Positions 7,182 to 15,433 of a stretch of DNA of 31,711 nt are shown here, piece by piece. How positions within the stretch are numbered: the stretch's first letter is position 1; each line of letters opens with the position of its first letter. The translations under genes were made by a program, and so were the position numbers. The notes under the pieces were generated by a model that saw only the letters and a program-made list of their open reading frames with translations, did not search any database and was not told the origin of the DNA. This DNA is from RGIG1934 sp964492545 (GTDB taxonomy: Bacteria > Bacillota > Clostridia > Lachnospirales > Lachnospiraceae): the NCBI GenBank assembly GCA_964492545.1, contig CAZBKO010000015.1, positions 1 through 31,711 on the forward strand, in the 5' to 3' direction.

Positions 7182-8816
7182 ATGCATCTTTCCGCATTTT
7201 GGCTGGCAGGAAAATGTCAGGATTTAACGTCTTATTTCTCAATGGCATACTTGGTGTTTTTTCTTCCACTGTGTCTTATTATTTACAGTATAGTACCTAA
7301 GAAGGCTAAGAAGTATTTTCTAATAATTGCCAGCTATGGATTTTTCTGGATGATAAGTGGAAAGCTTGTAGTATATTTATTTCTGTCAACGTTGTCAATT
7401 CATTACTTCGGAATATGGCTGGATAGAATAAGAGCACAGAAGGATGAGCAGCTAAAGATAACTGAGAAAGAGAATAAAAAGGCTCTCAAGAAGGTATATC
7501 AGAAGAAAAGCAGAAATGTACTTTTATTTGCTGCAATTCTTCATATCGGAACACTGCTGACACTTAAATATACTCCATTTTTTATGACAAATGTTAACTC
7601 GCTTCTTAAGGCATTTGGCTCATCTACTCAGATTGCCATACCTAAATATCTTATGCCAATAGGAATTTCGTTCTTCACAATGCAGGCTGTTGCTTATATT
7701 TTCGATGTATACAGAGGAACAATAAAGGCAGATGACAATGTGCTTAGACTTGCCCTATTTATGGGATTCTTTCCACAGATAGTTGAAGGACCAATATGCA
7801 GATATGGTGAAACAGCAGAGCAGCTATGGAATGTCACATCAATTAAGTATGAAAATTTAACACTGGGTATCCAGAGAATAACATATGGTATGATGAAGAA
7901 GCTTGTTGTGGCTGACAGATTAAATATCATGATACAGACAGTTTTCAACAGATATCCGGAATTTAATGGTGGTATTATTGCTTTGGCAGCAGTATGCTAC
8001 ACAATTCAGCTGTATATGGACTTTTCAGGTACGATGGATGCTGTTATAGGTACAGCACAGATATTTGGAGTAAAGATGCCGGAGAATTTTGCTAGACCAT
8101 TTTTCTCAAAGACAATATCTGAATTTTGGATGAGATGGCATGTAACGCTGGGAGCATTTTTTAAAGATTACATATTCTATCCTGTATCAATGTCGAAGCC
8201 TATGAAGAACCTTACATCAGCAGCTCGTAAGAAGGTTGGAAATCATTTTGGACCATTAATAGCGGGAAGTATAGCACTTTTTTGTGTGTGGTTCAGCAAC
8301 GGATTATGGCACGGAGCAGCCTGGCATTACATTTTCTTTGGAATGTATCATTTAATGTTTATTGTGATAGGAAGTATGATTGCACCTGGGGTTAAGTGGC
8401 TTCATAAGAAGCTTCATATTAATCCGGAGTGGTTTGGATATAGAATGTTTCAGATAATAAGGACATGCATACTTGTGGTAATAGGTGAGCTGTTCTTTAG
8501 AGCAAATGGGCTACAGGCCGGAATCGCGATGTTCAAGCAGATGATAACAGATTTTACATTCCCTGCATGGAATAATCAGTTGTTCAAAATATTATCAATA
8601 GATGCCCTTGATTTTGTAATTGTAGGTGTAACACTTATAATTGTACTTGTAATCAGTATCTTAAATGAAAAAGGCATTGTTGTTAGAGAAGCTCTTTTAA
8701 AGAAAAATATTGTTCTTCGCTGGTCACTTTTGTACTTGTTAATTTTATATATTGTTATCTTTGGAGCTTACGGCGTAGGCTATGTTCCTGTAGATCCAAT
8801 GTATGCTAATTTTTAG
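7182..8816 (+). CDS. MBOAT-family membrane O-acyltransferase (DltB-like)
   Basis: A 544-residue multispanning membrane acyltransferase of the DltB/AlgI type. The MBOAT core is visible as PIGISFFTMQAVAYIFDVYRG, EFWMRWHVTLGAFFKDYIFYP and the catalytic-His segment NGLWHGAAWHYIFFG (His about residue 377). Roughly ten or more hydrophobic helices are spread along the chain, with a basic, lysine-rich cytoplasmic loop near residues 82-110. I chose the ATG at 7182 because AGGAGG (7167-7172) lies nine bases upstream; an in-frame TTG at 7155 is inside the carrier gene. In Dlt systems this protein moves the acyl group from carrier protein across the membrane toward the cell-surface acceptor. Confidence 0.88.
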   Translation: MHLSAFWLAGKCQDLTSYFSMAYLVFFLPLCLIIYSIVPKKAKKYFLIIASYGFFWMISGKLVVYLFLSTLSIHYFGIWLDRIRAQKDEQLKITEKENKKALKKVYQKKSRNVLLFAAILHIGTLLTLKYTPFFMTNVNSLLKAFGSSTQIAIPKYLMPIGISFFTMQAVAYIFDVYRGTIKADDNVLRLALFMGFFPQIVEGPICRYGETAEQLWNVTSIKYENLTLGIQRITYGMMKKLVVADRLNIMIQTVFNRYPEFNGGIIALAAVCYTIQLYMDFSGTMDAVIGTAQIFGVKMPENFARPFFSKTISEFWMRWHVTLGAFFKDYIFYPVSMSKPMKNLTSAARKKVGNHFGPLIAGSIALFCVWFSNGLWHGAAWHYIFFGMYHLMFIVIGSMIAPGVKWLHKKLHINPEWFGYRMFQIIRTCILVVIGELFFRANGLQAGIAMFKQMITDFTFPAWNNQLFKILSIDALDFVIVGVTLIIVLVISILNEKGIVVREALLKKNIVLRWSLLYLLILYIVIFGAYGVGYVPVDPMYANF

Positions 8817-8825
8817 GAGGTAATT

Positions 8826-9797
8826 ATGCGGGATACAATTAAGAATATTGTTCGAAGTGTGGTATTTATTGCAGGATTACTGTTGCTTTTAGTACTAACA
8901 TCAAAAGTGGTTATTCCAAAGAACAATGCTAAAAAAGAAGGAATACATGACTACCGTGCAAATGGAATATTAACTGAGAGAAAGAATTCGATAGATGTAC
9001 TTTTTATTGGTGACAGTGAGTCTTATGCGGCCTTCTGTCCACTCCAAATATGGAAGGAACAGGGAATCACCTCATATGTATGTGGTACTTCAGCACAGAA
9101 GTTATGTTATTCTGAAGAATTTTTGCATAAGGCATTTGATAATCAAAAACCGAAGCTTGTCATTCTTGAGACAAATACTCTGTATAGGGAAATGGCCTAT
9201 AATGATTCAATTCACAACAAGCTTGACCAGGTGCTTCCGGTATTTAGATATCACAACAGATGGAAGAAGTTAAAGATAAAGGATTTAACATTAACTGCTA
9301 AATATAAGCATTCAGAGATAACCAAAGGCTACCGCTTGTCTGTAGCATCTGTGCCTGCCATAACTACAGATTATATGACACCGTCACAGGAAAAAGAATT
9401 GGTTTCTGATAGAAATATAGGATATGTGGAATCCATGAAAGCCTTCTGTGAGAAAAATGGAGCTAAATTGATTCTTGTCAGTACGCCTAGTGTCAAGAAT
9501 TGGAGCAGTATGAGACATAATGGTGTTAAGAAATTGGCAAACGATCTTAACTTAGATTATATTGACATGAATATGATGTCAGGGGAAATTCCAATCGATT
9601 GGAATGTGGACACCAGAGATAAGGGCGACCACATGAATTACTATGGTGCAATGAAGGTTTCTCATTACCTTGGAACATATTTTGCTGAGCAGAACATATT
9701 TAAGGATAAGAGAGAACAGAAATCATATAAAAAATGGAATAAAGCACTTACAAAATTTGAAAAAATGGTTGAAGACACAATTTCAAAGGAAGAATAA
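8826..9797 (+). CDS. DltD-like SGNH-fold surface acyltransferase/hydrolase
   Basis: A 323-residue protein with an N-terminal membrane anchor (about residues 10-30) and an extracytoplasmic SGNH-like domain. The nucleophile motif is LFIGDSES with Ser64, and the C-terminal Asp-His pair is in KGDHMNYYGA (Asp268, His269). This arrangement matches DltD and the AlgJ/AlgX-type partners of MBOAT proteins. AGGAGG ends four bases before the ATG, 9 bases after the MBOAT stop. It is last in the operon, before a strong terminator. By analogy with DltD it would complete transfer to, or edit, the acceptor polymer. The acceptor is not identifiable here. Confidence 0.8.
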   Translation: MRDTIKNIVRSVVFIAGLLLLLVLTSKVVIPKNNAKKEGIHDYRANGILTERKNSIDVLFIGDSESYAAFCPLQIWKEQGITSYVCGTSAQKLCYSEEFLHKAFDNQKPKLVILETNTLYREMAYNDSIHNKLDQVLPVFRYHNRWKKLKIKDLTLTAKYKHSEITKGYRLSVASVPAITTDYMTPSQEKELVSDRNIGYVESMKAFCEKNGAKLILVSTPSVKNWSSMRHNGVKKLANDLNLDYIDMNMMSGEIPIDWNVDTRDKGDHMNYYGAMKVSHYLGTYFAEQNIFKDKREQKSYKKWNKALTKFEKMVEDTISKEE

Positions 9798-9801
9798 TAA
9801 T

Positions 9802-9846
9802 AAATGCCACGTTGGAGTTTAGAAGTAACTCCGATGTGGCATTTTT
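9802..9846. terminator. bidirectional intrinsic terminator
   Basis: AAATGCCAC (9802-9810) pairs with GTGGCATTT (9836-9844), extended inside by GGAGTT/AACTCC, with T-runs in both orientations. It lies between the convergent dlt-like operon and AAA+ ATPase gene and can serve both. Confidence 0.85.
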
Positions 9847-9898
9847 GCTTTACGAATTCTTAAACATTTCTGTGAAGTGCACAAATTTTATTTAGTAT

Positions 9899-11383
9899 TT
9901 AAGAAAACAGGTTCTTGACCATTTCCGGATCAAATACAACCTTTTCAATATGATTAACTTCTATCTGGTACAAAGCATTTGCAGCCATATGTTCTGCTGC
10001 CTGCTCCAAATCTCTGATTCCACTTGTATTTGAGAATAAGTCAATCACAGTGTTGAGTCCTTCGTCTGTGATAACACATTCATCTTCATGAAGCCCTATT
10101 CTTTTAAGAACCTTAGGAAGAGCAAATTTAGAGAAAATGACTTTCTTCTCCTCAAATGTGTAATCAGGAATGTCAATTACTGCAAAACGTGACATAAGTG
10201 GTGCACTAATCATGTCCTTATCATTGGCAGTTGCAATTGGATATACACCAATTGTTGGAATCATACATTCTATATAGTTGTCCGTGAAACCAAGATTATC
10301 AAGAAGTGTGAGGAGGACATCGGCAGGATTTCCGTTACCCTTGCCGCTTGCTGCCTTGTCAAGCTCGTTGATAATAAATACAAGACTAGATTCACCAGCC
10401 ATAGCAAATGCATCCATAATTATACCGGGTTTAGCATTTGAGTAGATTCTTGAACTTCCTGTAAGCTGCTCAGGGTCATTGATGGAGCTCATATCAAGAG
10501 TAGTCCATGGAAGCTTGAGAATACGCGCAACTGCGTAAGCAATCTGTGACTTACCGGTTCCGGCAGGACCCACAAGAAGCAGTCCGTAGGCAGGCAATGT
10601 ATGCGTGCGGTTAATCTGAATAATTGTCTCGATTATACGCTGCTTAACACGTTCCATTCCATACAGCTCCTCGTCAAGAATGCGGCGGGCCTCTGCAGGG
10701 TCAATTGAATCAAAATAATTATTGCGCCACTGTATATTCATCATAATAGAAAGGGCACGCTGTGCATGACGTCTTTCCTCAGGACTAACCTCGCTTGAAC
10801 GGGCCACTGCCAGATTTCTTCTTGCCCATAAACGAATGTTATCAGGAAGAGTTTTACCCGCACAGGTCATAAAGTCAGTAATACTCTGAATACTTGTAAG
10901 CTTCATGCTGTCACCGGTCTCCTCAGAATCATCATCCTCAGGGAAATCCTCAGGTGAAGAGCTGTTTAACAGACGCTCAATCATAAACTGCAGAAAACCA
11001 TCCTCAGATGAAAGCTTAGTACCACCACCAAAAGCTGTCTCACGGATTCTATATACTGCGTAACCATCAGTACGATTTTCGCCTGAAAGTCTTACAGTTA
11101 TATGATTCTCACCAAGCCATTTTAAAAGACTGACAAATCTTGAATCAATTTGGATAATATCTGAACTTATAGTTCCATTTTCTGTATCAAATTCAAAAGA
11201 AGTTCGCTTTATGGGATTCGTAAATATTCCACAGGAATGATGCTCCCATTTGTTGGTGCTATTATCAAGCAAAAGAATTGGTTCAGCTACAGATGGTGTA
11301 GAGTTATTAGACTGAAATGTAGTAAATGTGCATTCGGCAATATTTTTGCCTGCTGGTGCGCTGCTAAAATCAAATACTGGCAT
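9899..11383 (-). CDS. Lon-like AAA+ ATPase without protease domain
   Basis: A 494-residue protein whose second half matches the ATPase module of Lon: ILDEELYGMERVKQRIIE, Walker A GPAGTGKS (272-279, Lys278), Walker B region VFIINELDK (Asn339-Glu340), ATAN sensor 1, MSRF with a possible Arg finger, and sensor 2 GIRDLEQ. It ends after the small ATPase subdomain, so the Lon Ser-Lys protease domain is missing. The first ~160 residues do not look like the Lon N-domain and end in an acidic Asp/Glu-Ser patch. The Walker B aspartate of Lon (LLDEIDK) is Asn here. The start is at 11383 because GGAGG sits five bases before it; the upstream in-frame ATG at 11395 overlaps that site. Function is unknown; a remodelling chaperone is plausible. 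Confidence 0.75.
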   Translation of the reverse strand: MPVFDFSSAPAGKNIAECTFTTFQSNNSTPSVAEPILLLDNSTNKWEHHSCGIFTNPIKRTSFEFDTENGTISSDIIQIDSRFVSLLKWLGENHITVRLSGENRTDGYAVYRIRETAFGGGTKLSSEDGFLQFMIERLLNSSSPEDFPEDDDSEETGDSMKLTSIQSITDFMTCAGKTLPDNIRLWARRNLAVARSSEVSPEERRHAQRALSIMMNIQWRNNYFDSIDPAEARRILDEELYGMERVKQRIIETIIQINRTHTLPAYGLLLVGPAGTGKSQIAYAVARILKLPWTTLDMSSINDPEQLTGSSRIYSNAKPGIIMDAFAMAGESSLVFIINELDKAASGKGNGNPADVLLTLLDNLGFTDNYIECMIPTIGVYPIATANDKDMISAPLMSRFAVIDIPDYTFEEKKVIFSKFALPKVLKRIGLHEDECVITDEGLNTVIDLFSNTSGIRDLEQAAEHMAANALYQIEVNHIEKVVFDPEMVKNLFS

Positions 11384-11475
11384 AAGTACCTCCATATGTA
11401 AATTTAATATTGCTATTATATCATATATTATTGTTTGTGGTGTGTTAAATTATTAAATGAATATGCATACATTAA

Positions 11476-11504
11476 TTGAAATTTTAGTAAAAAAGTACTA
11501 TTAT
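11476..11504 (+). promoter_or_regulatory. sigma-A promoter of the GH13 gene
   Basis: TTGAAA (11476-11481), 17-base spacer, TATTAT (11499-11504), followed by a leader with GGAGG before the ATG at 11537. Confidence 0.55.
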
Positions 11505-11536
11505 ATATATATCACATTTTTTGGAGGTATTTAACT

Positions 11537-13195
11537 ATGGCATGGTACGACGAGGCGTCATTTTATCACATTTATCCATTGGGACTCACAGGAGCACCTA
11601 CACGAAACACATATGGTGAAGTTACACACAGACTTAATACACTTGATCCATGGATAGACCACATCAGGGAAATCGGATGTACTGCATTATATATAGGACC
11701 ACTATTTGAATCAGTGGAGCACGGATATGATACAACAGATTACAAGAAATTAGACAGCAGACTGGGAACTAATGAAGATTTAACTAACTTTGTGAAGAAA
11801 TGTCATGACAAGGGATTGAAGGTAATCTTTGACGGTGTGTTCAATCACACAGGAAGAGACTTTTTCGCCTTTAAGGATATTCAGGCTAACAGAGAACATT
11901 CGCGATACAGAGACTGGTACTGCAATGTTAACTTTGGAGGCAATAACGAGTACAACGATGGCTTTTCTTATGAGAACTGGGGCGGATATAACGTGCTAGT
12001 TAAGCTCAATCAGAGAAATCCTGAGGTTAAGAATTATATTTGTGACGTTATAAGATTCTGGGTTAAGGAATTTGACGTGGATGGAATAAGACTTGATGCT
12101 GCGGATGTACTTGATTTTGATTTTATGAAGGATTTGAGATGTGTTGCCAATGAAGTTAAGGAAGAGTTTTGGCTTATGGGAGAGGTAATTCATGGAGATT
12201 ACACAAGATGGGCCAACAATGACACGTTGCATTCAGTAACCAACTACAACCTGTACAAGGCATTTTTCTCAGGACACAATGACCACAACTATTTTGAAAT
12301 TGCTCATACAGTTAAGCGATTATATGAGATGGGAGGAAATCGTCCTGACGGATTAAAGCTTTACAATTTCGTGGACAACCATGATGTTGTAAGACTTTGT
12401 TCAGTACTACAGAATAAGGCACAGTATTTCCCAATTCATGTACTCCTCTATACATTGCCGGGTGTGGCATCCATTTACTATGGTTCAGAATTCGGTATAG
12501 AAGGCAGAAAGGAGAGCGGTTCAGATGCCTCACTTAGACCTGCACTTAATTATGAAGATTATAAGAATGCATTAAATGACAATCCTTGTACTAAGCTTGT
12601 GGCTGCACTTGGAAAGGTAAGACAGGAGGTTAAAGCATTAAGCTATGGCGATTACAGACAGCTTCTCCTTACCAACAGACAATATGCATTCTCAAGAAAT
12701 CTTGGTGGACAGACAGCGGTTGTTATGGTTAACAACGATGAAAATAACGCATATTTAAATGTAGGCGGAGTGGACAATGGTGAATATACAGGAGCTTTAT
12801 CAGGTAAAAAGGTAACCGTTGATAATGGAACAATATCATATGAATTAGCAGCTAATTCTGGTGAGATATGGATTAAGGGTGAATTCAAGGCAGAGGAATT
12901 ATCACCTGTGGATATTAAGATAGAAGAGGCAAAACCGGTTTCAGAGCCCGTTTCAAAGCCGGTTTCAGAACCTGTACAGGAGCAGAAGACGGTTAAACCT
13001 GTGGCAGAAGTGAAGAAAGAACCTGTGAAGGTTCCCACAGACAAATCTTACGAGGAGATGTCAGTGGAAGAGCTTCAGGCAGCTATACTTGATAGAATGA
13101 GTAAGAATGGTCCTCTTACAGATCAGATGAAAAAAGATGTAGCAGATAATGTATATCATGATTCATTGGTCAATTGGATTAAGAGCTTTAGATAA
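11537..13195 (+). CDS. cytoplasmic GH13 (alpha-amylase family) enzyme
   Basis: A 552-residue glycoside hydrolase family 13 protein acting on alpha-glucans or oligosaccharides. The four GH13 regions are present: DGVFNH (99-104), GIRLDAAD with nucleophile Asp187, GEV with acid/base Glu216, and FVDNHD with transition-state Asp283. The barrel and C-terminal beta domain end near residue 455. A proline-rich linker built of PVSEPVSKPV-like units follows (about 465-505), then a helical tail of about 45 residues. No signal peptide is visible, so the enzyme should be intracellular. GGAGG lies upstream of the ATG. The exact subfamily (cyclomaltodextrinase/neopullulanase-like or another) cannot be decided by eye. 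It is divergent from the AAA+ gene. Confidence 0.9.
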   Translation: MAWYDEASFYHIYPLGLTGAPTRNTYGEVTHRLNTLDPWIDHIREIGCTALYIGPLFESVEHGYDTTDYKKLDSRLGTNEDLTNFVKKCHDKGLKVIFDGVFNHTGRDFFAFKDIQANREHSRYRDWYCNVNFGGNNEYNDGFSYENWGGYNVLVKLNQRNPEVKNYICDVIRFWVKEFDVDGIRLDAADVLDFDFMKDLRCVANEVKEEFWLMGEVIHGDYTRWANNDTLHSVTNYNLYKAFFSGHNDHNYFEIAHTVKRLYEMGGNRPDGLKLYNFVDNHDVVRLCSVLQNKAQYFPIHVLLYTLPGVASIYYGSEFGIEGRKESGSDASLRPALNYEDYKNALNDNPCTKLVAALGKVRQEVKALSYGDYRQLLLTNRQYAFSRNLGGQTAVVMVNNDENNAYLNVGGVDNGEYTGALSGKKVTVDNGTISYELAANSGEIWIKGEFKAEELSPVDIKIEEAKPVSEPVSKPVSEPVQEQKTVKPVAEVKKEPVKVPTDKSYEEMSVEELQAAILDRMSKNGPLTDQMKKDVADNVYHDSLVNWIKSFR

Positions 13196-13208
13196 TATTT
13201 GTATTGAT

Positions 13209-13245
13209 ACTCCGGCATATGAAGGATTGTATGCCGGAGTTAATA
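13209..13245 (+). terminator. stem-loop after the GH13 gene
   Basis: An 11-bp stem (ACTCCGGCATA 13209-13219 with its complement 13230-13240) has a 10-base loop and is followed by TAATATTT, a poor T-run. It may be a weak terminator or a processing/stabilising hairpin between the GH13 and glycerate kinase genes. Confidence 0.5.
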
Positions 13246-13258
13246 TTTGGAGGCCTAT

Positions 13259-14401
13259 ATGAAAATAGTAATTGCTATGGATTCTTTTAAAGGCAGTGTA
13301 TCCTCAATTGAGGCAGGGATGGCAGTCAGGGATGGTATTGTAAATGTTTATCCACACGCACATGTGAATATAATGCCCATTGCAGATGGCGGCGAAGGCA
13401 CAGTGGAGGCACTGGTTGAAGGCATGCGAGGTGAATATGTGCAGGTGAAAGTAACGGGACCACTTGGAGAAAAGGTTAACTGTACATATGGAATTTTACC
13501 TGGTGGCAGGACTGCAATAATAGAGATGGCAGGGGCAGCGGGAATTACACTTGTAGCACAACATAAGCGAAATCCATTGTTCACCACAACGTATGGTGTT
13601 GGTGAAGTTATTGCTGATGCAATACACAAAGGAGTGCGACAATTTATAGTTGGAATAGGTGGAAGTGCGACAAACGATGGCGGAGTCGGGATGCTGCAGG
13701 CCCTTGGATATGAATTTCTGGATATAGAAGGAAATGAAATAGAACATGGTGCCATAGGCTTGAAGAAGCTTCACACCATTATTGGAAAAAATGCATTACC
13801 ACAATTAAGAGAATGCACATTTAATATCGCCTGTGATGTAAGTAATCCGCTATGTGGAAAAAATGGATGCAGCAGCGTATTTGGACCACAAAAAGGTGCT
13901 GATAAGCTTATGATATCACAAATGGATAAATGGCTTGAAAACTATTCGACTATTGCTTCAAAATTATATTCAGAAGCCAACAGGGATTATCCCGGTGCAG
14001 GGGCAGCAGGTGGACTCGGATTTGCATTTATGACATTTTTGCATGGAAAGCTTGAATCAGGCGTACAGCTGATAATTCAGGAAACAGGACTTGAAAGTGC
14101 AATAAAGGAATCTGATTTTCTTATTACCGGTGAAGGTCGTTTGGATAGTCAGAGTATTATGGGAAAAGCGCCAATAGGGGCAGCAGCCATTGCCAAGAAA
14201 TATGGCAAAAAGGTTATAGCATTTGCAGGATGTGTTTCTAAGGATGCCGATGTCTGCAATGAATACGGAATTGACGCTTATTTTCCTGTGATTAGAGAGA
14301 TAACAACATATGAAGAGGCAATGAATTCTTATATAGCTTCTGAAAATATTAGTAAAGCAGCAGAGCAGGTATTTAGATTGATAAAGATGGAGGAAAATTA
14401 A
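13259..14401 (+). CDS. glxK: glycerate kinase (GlxK/GarK type)
   Basis: A 380-residue glycerate 2-kinase family protein that phosphorylates D-glycerate with ATP. Family signatures are the start MKIVIAMDSFKGSVSS, PIADGGEGT (about 42-50), the GGSATNDGGVGML block (about 140-152), PGAGAAGGLGF and the late TGEGRLDSQS motif. Length fits the type-1 family. The start is the ATG at 13259, with GGAGG five bases upstream; an in-frame TTG at 13247 overlaps that site. The next gene begins one base after the stop, so the two are one transcription unit. Confidence 0.92.
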   Translation: MKIVIAMDSFKGSVSSIEAGMAVRDGIVNVYPHAHVNIMPIADGGEGTVEALVEGMRGEYVQVKVTGPLGEKVNCTYGILPGGRTAIIEMAGAAGITLVAQHKRNPLFTTTYGVGEVIADAIHKGVRQFIVGIGGSATNDGGVGMLQALGYEFLDIEGNEIEHGAIGLKKLHTIIGKNALPQLRECTFNIACDVSNPLCGKNGCSSVFGPQKGADKLMISQMDKWLENYSTIASKLYSEANRDYPGAGAAGGLGFAFMTFLHGKLESGVQLIIQETGLESAIKESDFLITGEGRLDSQSIMGKAPIGAAAIAKKYGKKVIAFAGCVSKDADVCNEYGIDAYFPVIREITTYEEAMNSYIASENISKAAEQVFRLIKMEEN

Positions 14402-14402
14402 T

Positions 14403-15377
14403 ATGGAAATTTGGGATGCATATAACAGAAATGATACTTTGGCAGGCGTTGACCTTGTTAGAGGAGAAGCAATACCCGAGAACTTATACCACGGCGTGTC
14501 GAATATATTGGTAATGCATAAGGACGGAGATATACTTTTGATGCAGAGAGATTTTTCCAAAGAGGCATATCCTGGAAAATATGAGAGTTCAGCGGGAGGT
14601 TCTATACTCAAGGGTGAAACATTTTTACAGGGTGCAATACGAGAATTGTATGAGAAAACCGGAATTAAGGCGGATAAATTACAGCAAATTAATCGAATGG
14701 TAAGCGACAACACAATTTATTATGTATATCTATGTGTGACTGACGTAGATAAATCAAGTGTTATCTTACAGGAGGGCGAAACAATATCTTACAAATGGGT
14801 TACCAAAGCAGAGTATTTAGAATTGCTGGAAACCGACGAATTGGTATCCTCCGATAAGATAAGACTCATGGAATTTATCAGAAATAATTTTACAGTCAGA
14901 TATGACTGCTGTTTTCAAAATGACACTAATTGGTTTAGATATAGAGTTGGAGCTATTATTATGGAGGATGACTGTGTTCTTATGGCTGGGAATGAGAAGT
15001 GTGGCTATTATTATTCAGTAGGCGGTGGAGTGCATATGGGAGAAACTGCACAGGATTCTGTTCTAAGAGAAACCTATGAGGAAACAGGAATACATTTTGA
15101 GATAGACAGACTTGCATTTATTCATGAGAATTTCTTTAAAGGCGATGGCTCCATAGAAGGGTTGGAGTGCCACGAAATAGCTTTATATTTTCTTATGAAA
15201 CCAAAGGGAATTAAAAAGATAGATTCTGAAAGCTATTGTACGGAAGGGAAAGAAACAATGACATTTGTTCCTATTAAGAAGTTTGGTGAAGTAAAGGCAT
15301 TTCCACAGTTTTTCAAGGATGAGCTTCCTAATATGACAAAGGAAATAAAGCACATAATTACAAATGAATTGATATAG
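14403..15377 (+). CDS. tandem Nudix hydrolase
   Basis: A 324-residue protein with two Nudix domains. The N-terminal one (about 28-160) has a Nudix box at 66-88 (G-x5-E, then RELYEKTGI), in which Lys85 stands where the canonical REUxEE motif has its second Glu. The C-terminal one (about 178-320) has an intact box at 208-230, ending RETYEETGI. The N-terminal domain resembles the isopentenyl-diphosphate isomerase-like/YfcD Nudix group. Substrates are unknown. GGAGG precedes the ATG within the end of the glycerate kinase gene, so they are co-transcribed. The second domain is probably the catalytically stronger one (inference from the box). Confidence 0.87.
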   Translation: MEIWDAYNRNDTLAGVDLVRGEAIPENLYHGVSNILVMHKDGDILLMQRDFSKEAYPGKYESSAGGSILKGETFLQGAIRELYEKTGIKADKLQQINRMVSDNTIYYVYLCVTDVDKSSVILQEGETISYKWVTKAEYLELLETDELVSSDKIRLMEFIRNNFTVRYDCCFQNDTNWFRYRVGAIIMEDDCVLMAGNEKCGYYYSVGGGVHMGETAQDSVLRETYEETGIHFEIDRLAFIHENFFKGDGSIEGLECHEIALYFLMKPKGIKKIDSESYCTEGKETMTFVPIKKFGEVKAFPQFFKDELPNMTKEIKHIITNELI

Positions 15378-15387
15378 ACATACATGA

Positions 15388-15417
15388 AGCGGGCCGTTTA
15401 GAGCCCGCTCCAATTTT
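15388..15417 (+). terminator. intrinsic terminator after the Nudix gene
   Basis: AGCGGGC (15388-15394) pairs with GCCCGCT (15403-15409) around an 8-base loop, followed by CCAATTTTA. The T-run is short, and the hairpin lies between convergent genes. Confidence 0.6.
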
Positions 15418-15433
15418 AGGAGATTACTGTATG

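Noticed and set aside
4221..9797. Standard D-alanylation (dlt) operon
   Set aside because: Gene types agree, but the embedded decarboxylase, altered carrier motif and gene order differ from dltABCD, so the gene names were not used.
12652..13044. 130-codon minus-strand ORF with Thr/Ser/Gly repeats
   Set aside because: It is antisense to the GH13 C-terminal domain and Pro-rich linker; the repeats mirror that linker.
14057..14713. 218-codon minus-strand ORF
   Set aside because: It is antisense to the glycerate kinase and Nudix genes, both of which are clear on the plus strand.
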